Source of the DNA: Natronosalvus vescus
GTDB lineage: Archaea > Halobacteriota > Halobacteria > Halobacteriales > Natrialbaceae
Assembly: GCF_023973145.1 (NCBI RefSeq)
Contig: NZ_CP099546.1
Span: forward strand, 62,001 to 126,000
Direction of reading: 5' to 3'
Length of the DNA stretch: 64,000 nt
Of this stretch, positions 1 through 8,400 are shown in pieces; position 1 is the first letter of the stretch, and every line of letters starts with the position of its first letter. The notes beneath the pieces are model-generated. The model was given only the letters and a program-made list of their open reading frames with translations, had not been told where the DNA came from and made no database searches. Position numbers and translations under genes: made by a program.

Positions 1-808
1 CTCGAGCCTTCGACCCATGGATAAACGTGATCGTTGCTCGTGGAGATGCCCCGTGGCGAACGTCAGGGTGTGAGCGCGTCGCGCCGACGAGGTCGAGGAC
101 GTACCCCTTGACCGGCTGGGCGACGTACGTGTCAGCCACCGCCTGTTGGGCGGCGAGAATGTCATCGGTGGTAATCACCTGCTCGACCATGGCCACACCA
201 AGTTGCGGTTCGGTGTCGAATCGGTCGATGAGTTCGGCTTCGTCGTCCCTGTCAGGGAGGTCGACGGTGAGTTTGAACTGGAAGCGGTCGCGCTGGGCTT
301 CCGGGAGTTCGAAGACGCCCTCCATCTCGATGGGGTTCTGGGTGGCGATGACCATGAACGGCGTCGGCAGTTCGAGCGTCTCGCCTTCGATCGTCACCTG
401 GCGTTCTTGCATCGCTTCGAGAAGCGCACTCTGGGTTTTCGGCGTAGCGCGGTTGATCTCATCGGCGAGAACGAGGTTGGCGAAGATGGGCCCGCGCTGG
501 AGTTCGAACTCGCCGAGATTCTGTCGGTACACGTTGGTGCCGGTGATATCAGCGGGTAAGATATCCGGCGTCATCTGGACACGCCGGTAGTCCAGTCCGG
601 ACGCCCGGGCAAACAAGTTTGCAATGGTCGTCTTCGCGATCCCGGGTACTCCCTCGAGCAGCACGTGGCCGCGGGTCAACAGCGCGACCGTCAGGCTCTC
701 GACGACGTCCTCGTTGCCGACGAGTACCTGACTCACTTCTTCGCGGATGGCCTCGGCGATCGCTTCGGGATCACCGTGGTCCCCGGGATCTGCCTCAGTC
801 TCGGTCAT
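1..808 (-). CDS. moxR: MoxR-family AAA+ ATPase (3' end outside window)
   Basis: Reading the minus strand from the ATG at 808 gives 269 codons that run off the left edge with no stop. The Walker A motif GVPGIAKTT lies near residues 53-61, Walker B LVLADEINR near 108-117, followed by the PKTQSALLEAMQE stretch typical of MoxR proteins. MoxR ATPases are AAA+ chaperone-like enzymes that usually act with von Willebrand/DUF58 partners on membrane or metal-binding client proteins. The start overlaps the upstream DUF4350 gene by 14 bases, so the two are translationally coupled in one minus-strand operon. A DUF58 protein would be expected next, beyond the edge. The ATPase assignment is secure; the client is unknown. 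Confidence 0.93.
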   Translation of the reverse strand, partial: MTETEADPGDHGDPEAIAEAIREEVSQVLVGNEDVVESLTVALLTRGHVLLEGVPGIAKTTIANLFARASGLDYRRVQMTPDILPADITGTNVYRQNLGEFELQRGPIFANLVLADEINRATPKTQSALLEAMQERQVTIEGETLELPTPFMVIATQNPIEMEGVFELPEAQRDRFQFKLTVDLPDRDDEAELIDRFDTEPQLGVAMVEQVITTDDILAAQQAVADTYVAQPVKGYVLDLVGATRSHPDVRHGASPRATITFIHGSKAR

Positions 809-1919
809 GCTCACCACGTTTCAGGTCGAGTTCGTTAAACGCTTCTATGACACGGTTGATGCGCTCGTCATCCCACTCGGGATGGCGACGTCGAAGGGCG
901 GCTGCCCGCTCGGCGTCGGAGAGCCCTGGGTGGGCGCGTTCGACGGCGCGGGCCGTCCGTCGGGAACGGCCGATGGGAAGCCACGCGAGCAGCCGTGATG
1001 GACGGAGTCGCCGACGCGAGCCAACGGCGAGGGCACCGATCCCGAGGAATGCGATCAGCCCCTGGAGGAACGGTGTGTCGCGAACGATTAAGGTCGCGAC
1101 GGCCAGGGGTGGCACCCCTTCGGTGTGACTGACGTCGACGACGGCGTGGGTGCCCTCGTGGGCTAGCGTCGACAGGAAGGCGGCGTTATCCGGTTGCGCA
1201 CGCATTGCGTTGGTCGTGATCGAGGGGTCGCCAACGACGATCACGGTTCCCTCACCGACTGATTCGACCGTGGCGACGGGCAGGGCCTCGAGGTTGTGTT
1301 CATCGGTGAGTTCGTCGTTGGGGCCCTCCGCCCGATAGGCGTAGTCGCTGGTGGTGACGAGCACCGTTGCATTACCTGACTCGACCGCGGTCGCGTAGTT
1401 GAGCGTCAGTTGCTCGACGCCGTCGGTGAGCGAGTGATTCGCGACGCCGGTCGCCACCGGCATTGCCGGGCCCCGGAAGTAGTGCTCCTCATCGCGGATA
1501 ATCTCGCCGTCCAGGCGAGCCTCCGCGCCGACATCCTCGAGCAGGTCGTTACCGTGTGGTTCGAAGTTCTCGAGGACAACGACCGTTCCACCTCGCTCGA
1601 CGAACGCGGCGACGTCGGCCGCAGCCACCTCGTTGTAGGACTCGTCGGGCGCGATGACGAACGCGACCGTCTCATTTGCGTCGAGATCGCCGTACGTAGT
1701 GGTCTCCCGGAGGAGCGTAACCTCGACCTCGGGATCGTCATCGAGGGCCGCGTGAAAGTCGCTGGCGCCGTCCCAGGCGGGATTGTAGGGGCCGAACGCC
1801 TCCGTCGACGTCGAGGCGGCGACGGTCAGCCCGCCGAGTGTGGCCAGCACGATGGCGACGAGAACGACCGTTGGCCAGTCGATTCGCCCGTCGGTGGCGA
1901 GGGGCTCGATTGGGTTCAT
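795..1919 (-). CDS. DUF4350 domain membrane protein
   Basis: This 374-residue protein has an N-terminal membrane segment (about residues 18-36), a long extracytoplasmic domain rich in Asp/Glu with VAAFVERGGTVVVLEN-type Rossmann-like strands, a second membrane segment near 285-303, and a basic cytoplasmic tail. This is the usual shape of DUF4350 proteins encoded beside moxR. Its stop overlaps the moxR start by 14 bases. By gene neighbourhood it is probably a membrane partner of the MoxR/DUF58 complex, possibly in cell-envelope maturation; no catalytic role can be read from the sequence. Confidence 0.85.
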   Translation of the reverse strand: MNPIEPLATDGRIDWPTVVLVAIVLATLGGLTVAASTSTEAFGPYNPAWDGASDFHAALDDDPEVEVTLLRETTTYGDLDANETVAFVIAPDESYNEVAAADVAAFVERGGTVVVLENFEPHGNDLLEDVGAEARLDGEIIRDEEHYFRGPAMPVATGVANHSLTDGVEQLTLNYATAVESGNATVLVTTSDYAYRAEGPNDELTDEHNLEALPVATVESVGEGTVIVVGDPSITTNAMRAQPDNAAFLSTLAHEGTHAVVDVSHTEGVPPLAVATLIVRDTPFLQGLIAFLGIGALAVGSRRRLRPSRLLAWLPIGRSRRTARAVERAHPGLSDAERAAALRRRHPEWDDERINRVIEAFNELDLKRGEHDRD

Positions 1920-1950
1920 CGGCGGCCCTCGGGGTTCCGTGGTGGCTCAC

Positions 1951-2232
1951 TCATATGGGGAGTACCTCCGGTGGGAGGATCTCGAGGATCCGCCTGATTA
2001 CGATGACGCCGAAGCCGACGAGACCAAGCGCGATGAGCCAGCCCAGTCGCCGCCGCCAGCGTGGTGCGACGTTCAGGGGTGCGGTGAGTTCCGTGACGAT
2101 CAGGAAGCCGATGAGCGAGCACACAAAGAAGAGTTCGTACGACAGCGATCCTACGAGGGCGAGCAACAACGCCGTTACGAGCATCCAGGCGACCTGCCCG
2201 TGGATAAACCGTCGACGGCGTGTCGTTGGCAT
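1951..2232 (-). CDS. Small membrane protein, first gene of the moxR operon
   Basis: This 93-residue protein begins with a basic MPTTRRRRF segment followed by three hydrophobic stretches (about residues 14-34, 35-50 and 64-80). It lies 31 bases upstream of the DUF4350 gene on the same strand, so it is probably the promoter-proximal cistron of the MoxR operon. I recognise no family beyond small haloarchaeal membrane proteins found beside moxR. A promoter is expected just upstream of 2232, but I see no clear TATA element in that GC-rich stretch. Confidence 0.7.
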   Translation of the reverse strand: MPTTRRRRFIHGQVAWMLVTALLLALVGSLSYELFFVCSLIGFLIVTELTAPLNVAPRWRRRLGWLIALGLVGFGVIVIRRILEILPPEVLPI

Positions 2233-2428
2233 CTATCAGAGTAAGTGGTTGGCTGGTATGTAAGTCTCTCGGGAACTCCACTCGAGCATGGCGTGAATTC
2301 CCGTTCGAACCGTGCCTGCGTGTACTGCTTCCGTCTCACCGACGGGTTGGATGTCCCTCAAGCGGTGGTCTCCTACTACCCACCGTTGTATCGCGAGCGA
2401 ATCCCACCGATTGCGATGGGTGGCGATC

Positions 2429-2614
2429 TCACTCGAAGTCAACCGTTGTCTCACAGGCTTCACAATCGATGTACGTGATCCACCTCGATTCGTCATCTGC
2501 CTCTGGTGGTCGTTGCCTGACCGTGATCGAGTAATCCCCACACTCAGGACATTCTGCTGGAATCTTGCCCCCCATACCCGCTACTCCATCTGATATATAA
2601 TAATCATTTCCCAA
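2429..2614 (-). CDS. Small zinc-ribbon protein
   Basis: This 61-residue acidic protein carries two Cys pairs, CPEC near residues 22-25 and CEAC near 52-55, the layout of a treble-clef or ribbon zinc site. A second in-frame ATG at 2575 would give a 48-residue form starting MGGKIPAECPEC, which may be the true start because the first residues are not conserved-looking. Haloarchaea encode many such small CxxC proteins; no specific role is implied. It stands alone between the moxR operon and the PadR-like gene. Confidence 0.6.
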   Translation of the reverse strand: MGNDYYISDGVAGMGGKIPAECPECGDYSITVRQRPPEADDESRWITYIDCEACETTVDFE

Positions 2615-2639
2615 TTACACATTCTCGGTTGATGTAAAA

Positions 2640-2845
2640 TAATGGTTTGAAAACATGACTGGCGATATTAAATATTGATGGCCAGTATTTTTATGATGAA
2701 CGACATGTGATCCTCAATGGCGGAAGCCATCCTCTCATTGGCTGGCGCACACCAGCCGTCACCTGGGAGTTCCGCACGCAGAACCGTGGGCGCTACTGGG
2801 GGTAGCACTCACGGTTCGAACCGAACACATTCTTCATGACCGCTA
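2640..2845. other. Intergenic stretch with three consecutive hairpins
   Basis: No convincing reading frame covers about 2615-2987. An AT-rich TATA-like segment (about 2665-2695) is followed by three close inverted repeats. ATGGC/GCCAT closes a GGAA tetraloop at about 2718-2731. GGCTGG/CCAGCC lies at about 2740-2757. An 8-bp GAACCGTG/CACGGTTC stem at about 2781-2817 contains an inner GCTAC/GTAGC stem. The layout suggests a structured transcript, but decayed transposon ends also carry hairpins, so the strand and nature are open. Confidence 0.3.
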
Positions 2846-2987
2846 TTAGTACGTATTGAGCGACGGTGATCACCTCAAAAATCGGTCATACTGTCCCTAA
2901 TTCCTCGATGTAGGCACTGCGAAACCCACCCAATCGACCGGTATGTCGTGTATTACCAATAGCTGACACGTGGCCTACACTGGCATC

Positions 2988-3263
2988 ATGCACGATCTTA
3001 CGGGGTTCCAGCGCGATCTCTTGTACGTGATCGCCGGTGCCGAACGACCCTCGGGGCAACAAGTCAAAGAAGAAGTGGAACAGTACTACAGTGGCGACAT
3101 CAACCACGGGCGACTGTACCCGAATCTCGATACGCTAGTCAACAAAGAACTGGTCGAGAAAGGGGAACTCGACCGCCGAACAAACTACTACGCGCTCGCA
3201 GACGCCGGAACGCAGCGGATTCAGGATCGACGAGAGTGGGAAGCGCAGTACGTCGACTCGTGA
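2988..3263 (+). CDS. PadR-like winged-helix transcriptional regulator
   Basis: From the ATG at 2988 this gives 91 residues. The body (HDLTGFQRDLLYVIAG, then HGRLYPNLDTLVNKELVEKG, then RRTNYYALADAG) matches the PadR-like winged helix: helix-turn-helix followed by the beta-wing ending in a Tyr-rich strand. A GTG at 2970 would add six residues but is less likely because the family starts at the HDLT segment. PadR-type proteins are small dimeric DNA-binding repressors, often of efflux or stress genes. The target here is unknown; the next gene is a tiny zinc protein on the same strand. Confidence 0.85.
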   Translation: MHDLTGFQRDLLYVIAGAERPSGQQVKEEVEQYYSGDINHGRLYPNLDTLVNKELVEKGELDRRTNYYALADAGTQRIQDRREWEAQYVDS

Positions 3264-3355
3264 CGGAGGAGGTAGGGCGGACAGGTAGTCCACGAGTGAT
3301 ATCGGCCAAAGCGACTATGTCAGCCACTGCTAATTTTGCATCCGGGGGAGACCAA

Positions 3356-3469
3356 ATGAGGTGTGAGCGGTGTGGGGAAGACACTCGAGTGGAGCGATAC
3401 AGCGTCGATGGGTACACAGGCTATCTGTGTAAGGAGTGTTGGGTTGTCTGGAAGCGGCTACGGGACTAG
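3356..3469 (+). CDS. Very small zinc-finger protein (37 aa)
   Basis: The ATG at 3356 opens a 37-residue protein with two Cys pairs (CERC at 3-6 and CKEC at 25-28) separated by an RVERYSVDGYTGYL strand-turn-strand, and a basic Trp-rich C-terminus. It fits the abundant haloarchaeal micro-proteins with a single zinc ribbon, some of which are known to matter for motility or biofilm formation. I cannot tell which class it belongs to. It follows the PadR-like gene by 92 bases. Confidence 0.6.
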   Translation: MRCERCGEDTRVERYSVDGYTGYLCKECWVVWKRLRD

Positions 3470-3607
3470 TCGGGTGCGCCTGTCCCGATCCGTGTTGATC
3501 TTGTTTGTGGACGGTGCAAATGAGGTGAGTCTTCGACACTGGGTCAGCGCTATTGATCACGGTCGTTGCTATGGACGTTTGCCAGTCGAGAAGGACGTAG
3601 TCAGGCC

Positions 3608-4696
3608 TTAAGCAAAGGCTTCCTTGAGTTGGTGATGAACCCGTTTCTGTGACTCGAGCGCATCCTCGAGATCATCAATCCGGGTCGTTAACTGCTCGAG
3701 TTGTCCCTTGCGATCGTCTCCGAGGTCGTCAATCGCGAGGTCGACGAGCGTTTCGATCTCCTCTTCAGACCACTGCGCCCCCTCTAGCGTGTCGATGCGT
3801 GAGCGAAGCGTTTGTCGCTCGTCGCCCGCTGCCTGGAGCTCGTCATGCACTGTTTCAAGGTCGGATTGGAGTCGCTCTTGGATTTGGGCCGCCGTGCCGT
3901 TTTCATCCAAGAACTCCTCCAGGGCGTCGACGTAGGCCGCAAAGCTCTCCATCCGGGCCTGGACGTGCTCTAATCGGACGCCGACGGATGTGCGTGACTC
4001 GTCCTGGCCGAGATGGTCGCGCAGTCGGTCTATTTCCTCGGAATCGACTGTCCCTGCCTCGAGTTCGGCGACGAGGGTGCTGACGACCGACTCACGCCCC
4101 TCGTCGTGGCTGGCTTCCCAGTCGTCCTCGCCATCGTCGGGTGTCGGCTCGAGCAGGTGTTCGAAGGCGATTTCATCGTCGGAGAAGGCCACATCCGTTG
4201 GATCTGTGGCCTCCGCATCCGGACTCATTACCGGGTCGGCCTCGTCATCGCCGTCCTGCTCAAGGGCTCGTTGGACGTCCTGAAAACGCTCCACGTCGCT
4301 CATCCGATCGGACTCGGGTTCCTCGACGGCCACCCCAACGTCATTGGGCTCGAGCTCGAGATAGTCGATACTCGCGATATCGGTTGGATCGAACGCCCCC
4401 TCGATGACTGCCGACGGGATCGACGTCACGAGAACGAGATCCACCGCGGTCGTGGTCGACGCCAGTTCGTCGATCGCTGGATTGACGTACCGAACGTCGA
4501 GGGCGTTCGTGAGTTCGTTCACCAACGCCTTTTTCTGGCGGATCGAAATGTCGTCGAAGCCGATCCTGAAGTGATAGAGCTGTTCATCCGGCCGAATAGT
4601 GCCTTGGATTGTATTACTGAGGTCAGTTACTGTCTCCGTTGGCTCTCCCGCCTCTCCCCAGAGACGGGCTAGGCTGTCATCGTCGTTTGTCGTCAT
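3608..4696 (-). CDS. Acidic coiled-coil protein of unknown function
   Basis: This 362-residue protein has three parts. An N-terminal globular region (about 30-120) contains a DDISIRQKKALVNEL helix. A disordered Asp/Glu-rich linker follows (about 125-215). The C-terminal half is helical with heptad-like LEHVQARMESF, IQERLQSDLETVHDELQAAG and LEQLTTRIDDLEDALE segments, ending in KEAFA. It has no membrane segment or signal peptide. I do not recognise the N-terminal domain. The coiled coil suggests oligomerisation or scaffolding. The gene is monocistronic, with about 800 bases of non-coding DNA upstream. Confidence 0.75.
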   Translation of the reverse strand: MTTNDDDSLARLWGEAGEPTETVTDLSNTIQGTIRPDEQLYHFRIGFDDISIRQKKALVNELTNALDVRYVNPAIDELASTTTAVDLVLVTSIPSAVIEGAFDPTDIASIDYLELEPNDVGVAVEEPESDRMSDVERFQDVQRALEQDGDDEADPVMSPDAEATDPTDVAFSDDEIAFEHLLEPTPDDGEDDWEASHDEGRESVVSTLVAELEAGTVDSEEIDRLRDHLGQDESRTSVGVRLEHVQARMESFAAYVDALEEFLDENGTAAQIQERLQSDLETVHDELQAAGDERQTLRSRIDTLEGAQWSEEEIETLVDLAIDDLGDDRKGQLEQLTTRIDDLEDALESQKRVHHQLKEAFA

Positions 4697-5494
4697 CGCA
4701 AATCCCCCTCATGTGGTATGTGTTGTGATCTATCATATAGGTGTTGGCTAGTCAACTATTTTGGAGCTATATTTTAAGCACGATATCACTTGGACACAAT
4801 ACTCGGAGACGGATTGGCGGTTTGGCCGATAGAATAAACAACACCGAATGTGTGAGTGTGAGATACGTGGGGAGGGGGGAGACATTGTTAGTCAGTTAAC
4901 ACGGATATCCCCAGTAGCCAACCACGCTCCCCACGTGTGATTACCGGCTCCCACAGCCGGTTTCTGTGACTCCAAGTGAACCATTAGTCGGTTCTCGAGA
5001 CTCGAACCTGGCTGAGGCTATTCTCGTGTGTGGACAAGACGTTCGGACGGAGGGTTACACGAAGTCAAGGAGAAAGCCCACGACTGCAGTCGTCCTCAGA
5101 TTGCGGAGCGTTCTGATGGGCTGCACAAGACCTTGAGTGGTCTGCGATCCCTCTGAATATTAGTTGCCAAGCAACTCTACGCAGTACCGTTCGATCCAGA
5201 GTGGGCCATCGCTCGAGTGTTTAAATCAAAAGCTGATCACTCTCGGTCTTGTGAACGAGGGATGACTCCTCCCCCAACCCCCATCAAAACCACAATGCTT
5301 AGCGTTCGTCGGAATCACGGGATTCGAGGCGGTTGGGGTTCCTGGCGCGTAGCATCGCTGGCCGCACATCATGGGAGTCCTTCTTGAGGGGTTCGACGAG
5401 ATGATCCGAAATCCAGTAGACAAGACCCACTCGCTTCTCGCAAATGCACCGTCTCGAGAACTAGTGATCGGTCTGGCGATTGCGGTCACGCCAG
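4697..5494. other. 800-base intergenic region with inverted repeats and possible transposon debris
   Basis: No reading frame here is convincing. The first 150 bases are AT-rich and probably hold the promoter of the coiled-coil gene. Around 5080-5105 the sequence contains an AGCCCACGACTGCAGTCGTCC hairpin resembling the right end of IS200/IS605-type elements, and about 5163-5177 holds AGTTGCCAAGCAACT, a perfect short palindrome. I see no intact transposase. The right part (5226-5490) has short open frames on both strands without recognisable motifs. Confidence 0.3.
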
Positions 5495-8400
5495 CTACGA
5501 TTGATCGACAGCCGCTCCGTGGAGTCGCACACCGAGCACCGACAGCACGGCGATCAGGGTGACGACTACGCCGAAGCCGGAGATAGTGTCGTCATCATCG
5601 TCGGTCACTTCGGAGTCGTCGTCATCGCTCGTAACCTCGTCTACGCTATCGTCGGTCACTTCGGAGTCGTCGTCATCGCTTTCAATCTCGTCTACGCTAT
5701 CGTCGGTCACTTCGGAGTCGTCGTCATCGCTCGTAACCTCGTCTGCGCTATCGTCGTCAGTTGCGTCCGAGTCGTCCGACCCGTCGGCGTCGGTTCCGTC
5801 GTCCGGATCTTGCTCCGGCTCGACGACTATTTGGCCGAGCAACTCGCCCGCCATCGCCAGGTCGTAGGATCCTGCCGTGGTAAACTGGTGTTCGAGCGTG
5901 ATCGTCTCGACCGATCCGCTCGCCACCGTCACGGTCATCTCGTCGACGATTCCGTCGTCGACGAGGAGCTCGACGGTGGTCGTGCCCTCGGCGTCGCCGA
6001 CGTTCTCGATCTCCACAGTGACTGAAATCGACTCGTTCACCGTGAGGGTGGTGTCGCTGGCGTTCGTCACAGTGACTTCGAACTCAGGTTCGGGTTCAGG
6101 TTCGGGTTCAGGTTCGGGGTCAGGGCTCGGCAACGGTGGCTCATCTCCCGATGGCGATTCGTCGTCTGTCACCTCGACGGGATACGTTTCACTGACTCCT
6201 GCGCTCCAGAGCCGGAACCGGTACGTGTCGGGTTCGAGTGGCGTCTCTGGCAGTTCGAGGACGAATTCGATGGTGACGTTCTCGTCGGGTGCGAGCGTGA
6301 CGTTTCGTGTCGATTTAGCGTACGTGGTCGGTGCGGTGAGTACCGCATCTTCCTCAAGACGCAGGTAGTGACGGAGATCGGCGATCGGTGTGTCGCCGAC
6401 GTTCTCGATCGTCGCCTCGACGGTGACGGTTCCGCTGGTTGCGATCGTCTCCGGCGCGTCGAAGGCAGTTACCTCGATTTCGGGGCTGGGCGGAAGTTCG
6501 ACCTCCTCGGTCACCACCGCGTTCGCTTCGATCTCGACGCCGTCGACGGTACCTTGTTTGTATCCGTCTGCCTGCACGACGACGTCGTACGTCCCGACGT
6601 CGACTTCCATCTCGAAGCCCCCTGACGAATCGGTTGGTAACGCGGCCACGGATGTGCCGTCACCGTCGAACAGGATGACGTCGGCACCGACGACCGGTTC
6701 GTCCGTTTCTGCGTCTGTCACGGTACCAACGAGCGTTCCCGTCTCCGGTGCTTCCGGCACGAGCGTAACGTCGTGAGTCGCCCCATCGCCCACGTCGACC
6801 AACGGGAATTCGGAGATGTAACCATCTGCGTGATACTCGATAGTCGTCAAGCCGGCTGGTGCGTACAGCTCGTACCAGCCGCTCTCGTTCGTCATCGCTG
6901 TGTCGACGGATCCGTCGGTGTCGGTGGAGATCACCGTCGCCCCCTCGATGGGCACCCCGGTCTCGTCGTCGGAGACCGTGCCGCTCAACACTGGGTGCGG
7001 CGTCAGTTCGATTGGATCGTACGTCACTCGTTCGCCATCGTCGACTTCGATGTTTTGTCGATATCCGTCCTCATACCCCGCCGCGAGGACGTCCATCTTG
7101 AAGACGCCCTCGACCAGGGCCACGTCGTAGACGCCGTCGGCGTCCGTCGACGCCGTAGTGGTGAAGCCACCCTCGAGGTCTCCTGGGCTTCCGACGCCTT
7201 CCTGCTGGACGATCTCGAGCGTCGCGCCCTCGATCGGCTCGCTAGTGTCTGCATCGAGGACAGTTCCGGTGAGTGAGGCCGTCACTGCCACCAATTCGAT
7301 GTCGACGGTCGCCGTCTGGTTCTCGACCACCTCGACATCGGACTCTGCCGCCGTCTCGTACCCGTCGGCAACCACGTCGACCGTGTACGTTCCGGACGCG
7401 ATCGGGAGGTCGAACGTCCCGTCGACGTCCGTCTCGACGGACTCGGTGACCGTTGATCGATTGGTCGCGGTGATCGTCGCGCCCGCGACCGGGTCGCCAG
7501 TGTCGGCATCGGTCACGGTGCCCGCGATCGTCCCTGACTGACCGGGCGGCGTCTCGAGCCAGGGAGTGAACAGGATCCACCCCTCCCATGCCCCGTCAGT
7601 CTCGAGTGAGTCGCCGCTACCGTCGGCGACGACACCTGTCTCGGGATCTTCCTCGCCACCGCTCGGTCCGTCGGCCGCTCCCCACCAGTTGTTCCTCGCG
7701 TCTAGGTACTCGACACCGCCGGCGTAGATGAGTCCTTTCTCGTTGCCCGTGATGGCGTTTTCGCTGACGGTGACGTTCTGATCTCCGCCAACTGTGATGC
7801 CAATTGCGGCGTTGTTCTCGATGGTGTTCCCGACGATCGAGACGTTTTCGAGGTCGGTCGCCCCGCTTCCGGTGAGGTACATCCCTTCCTCGTTGGCCCG
7901 GACGGTGTTGTTCGCGATCGAGCCACCAACGCCGTCGATTTGCGCATAAATTCCTCGCTCGAAGCTACCGATCACCGTGTTCCCCTCGATAACGGTTCCG
8001 TCGGCGCTGTCCAGTTCGATGCCGTGTGTACCGCTCGCGGTGACGGTGTTGTTCGTGACCGAGACGTCGTATACCCGGAGCTGCGAGGCCCCGAGGTCGA
8101 GGCCCGCCTCGTTCGCGCCGTGGATCGTGTTTTTGTCGACGAGCAGGTGCTCTGCGTTCTCGATGAAGACGCCGCGATCGATGCCCTCAATCTCGTTCTC
8201 GAAGACGTGGAGGTGATCGGCGCCATCAGCGTGGATCCCCCACCCGGTTCCCTCGATTGCGTTACCCGAGACAGTCGTCGGGGTTTCGAACTCGGCGCCG
8301 TAGTCGGTTCTGATCGTAACCCCCGCGTCGTCGGCATTCGAAACCTCGTTGTCGGCGATCGTTGCCCCATCACTGTCGGCGACGAAGATTCCTGACAAGT

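Noticed and set aside
2790-2830. GGTTCGAACC resembling a tRNA T-arm
   Set aside because: No acceptor stem, D-arm or anticodon arm can be folded around it; it is part of the hairpin cluster instead.
5226-5562. Opposed open frames of 60-90 codons upstream of the surface gene
   Set aside because: No motif, start signal or neighbour supports either strand; probably non-coding.
5585-5760. Tandem repeats that could pass for a short CRISPR-like array
   Set aside because: The units are contiguous without spacers and translate as the acidic DDDDSEVTDDSVDE stalk of the surface protein.
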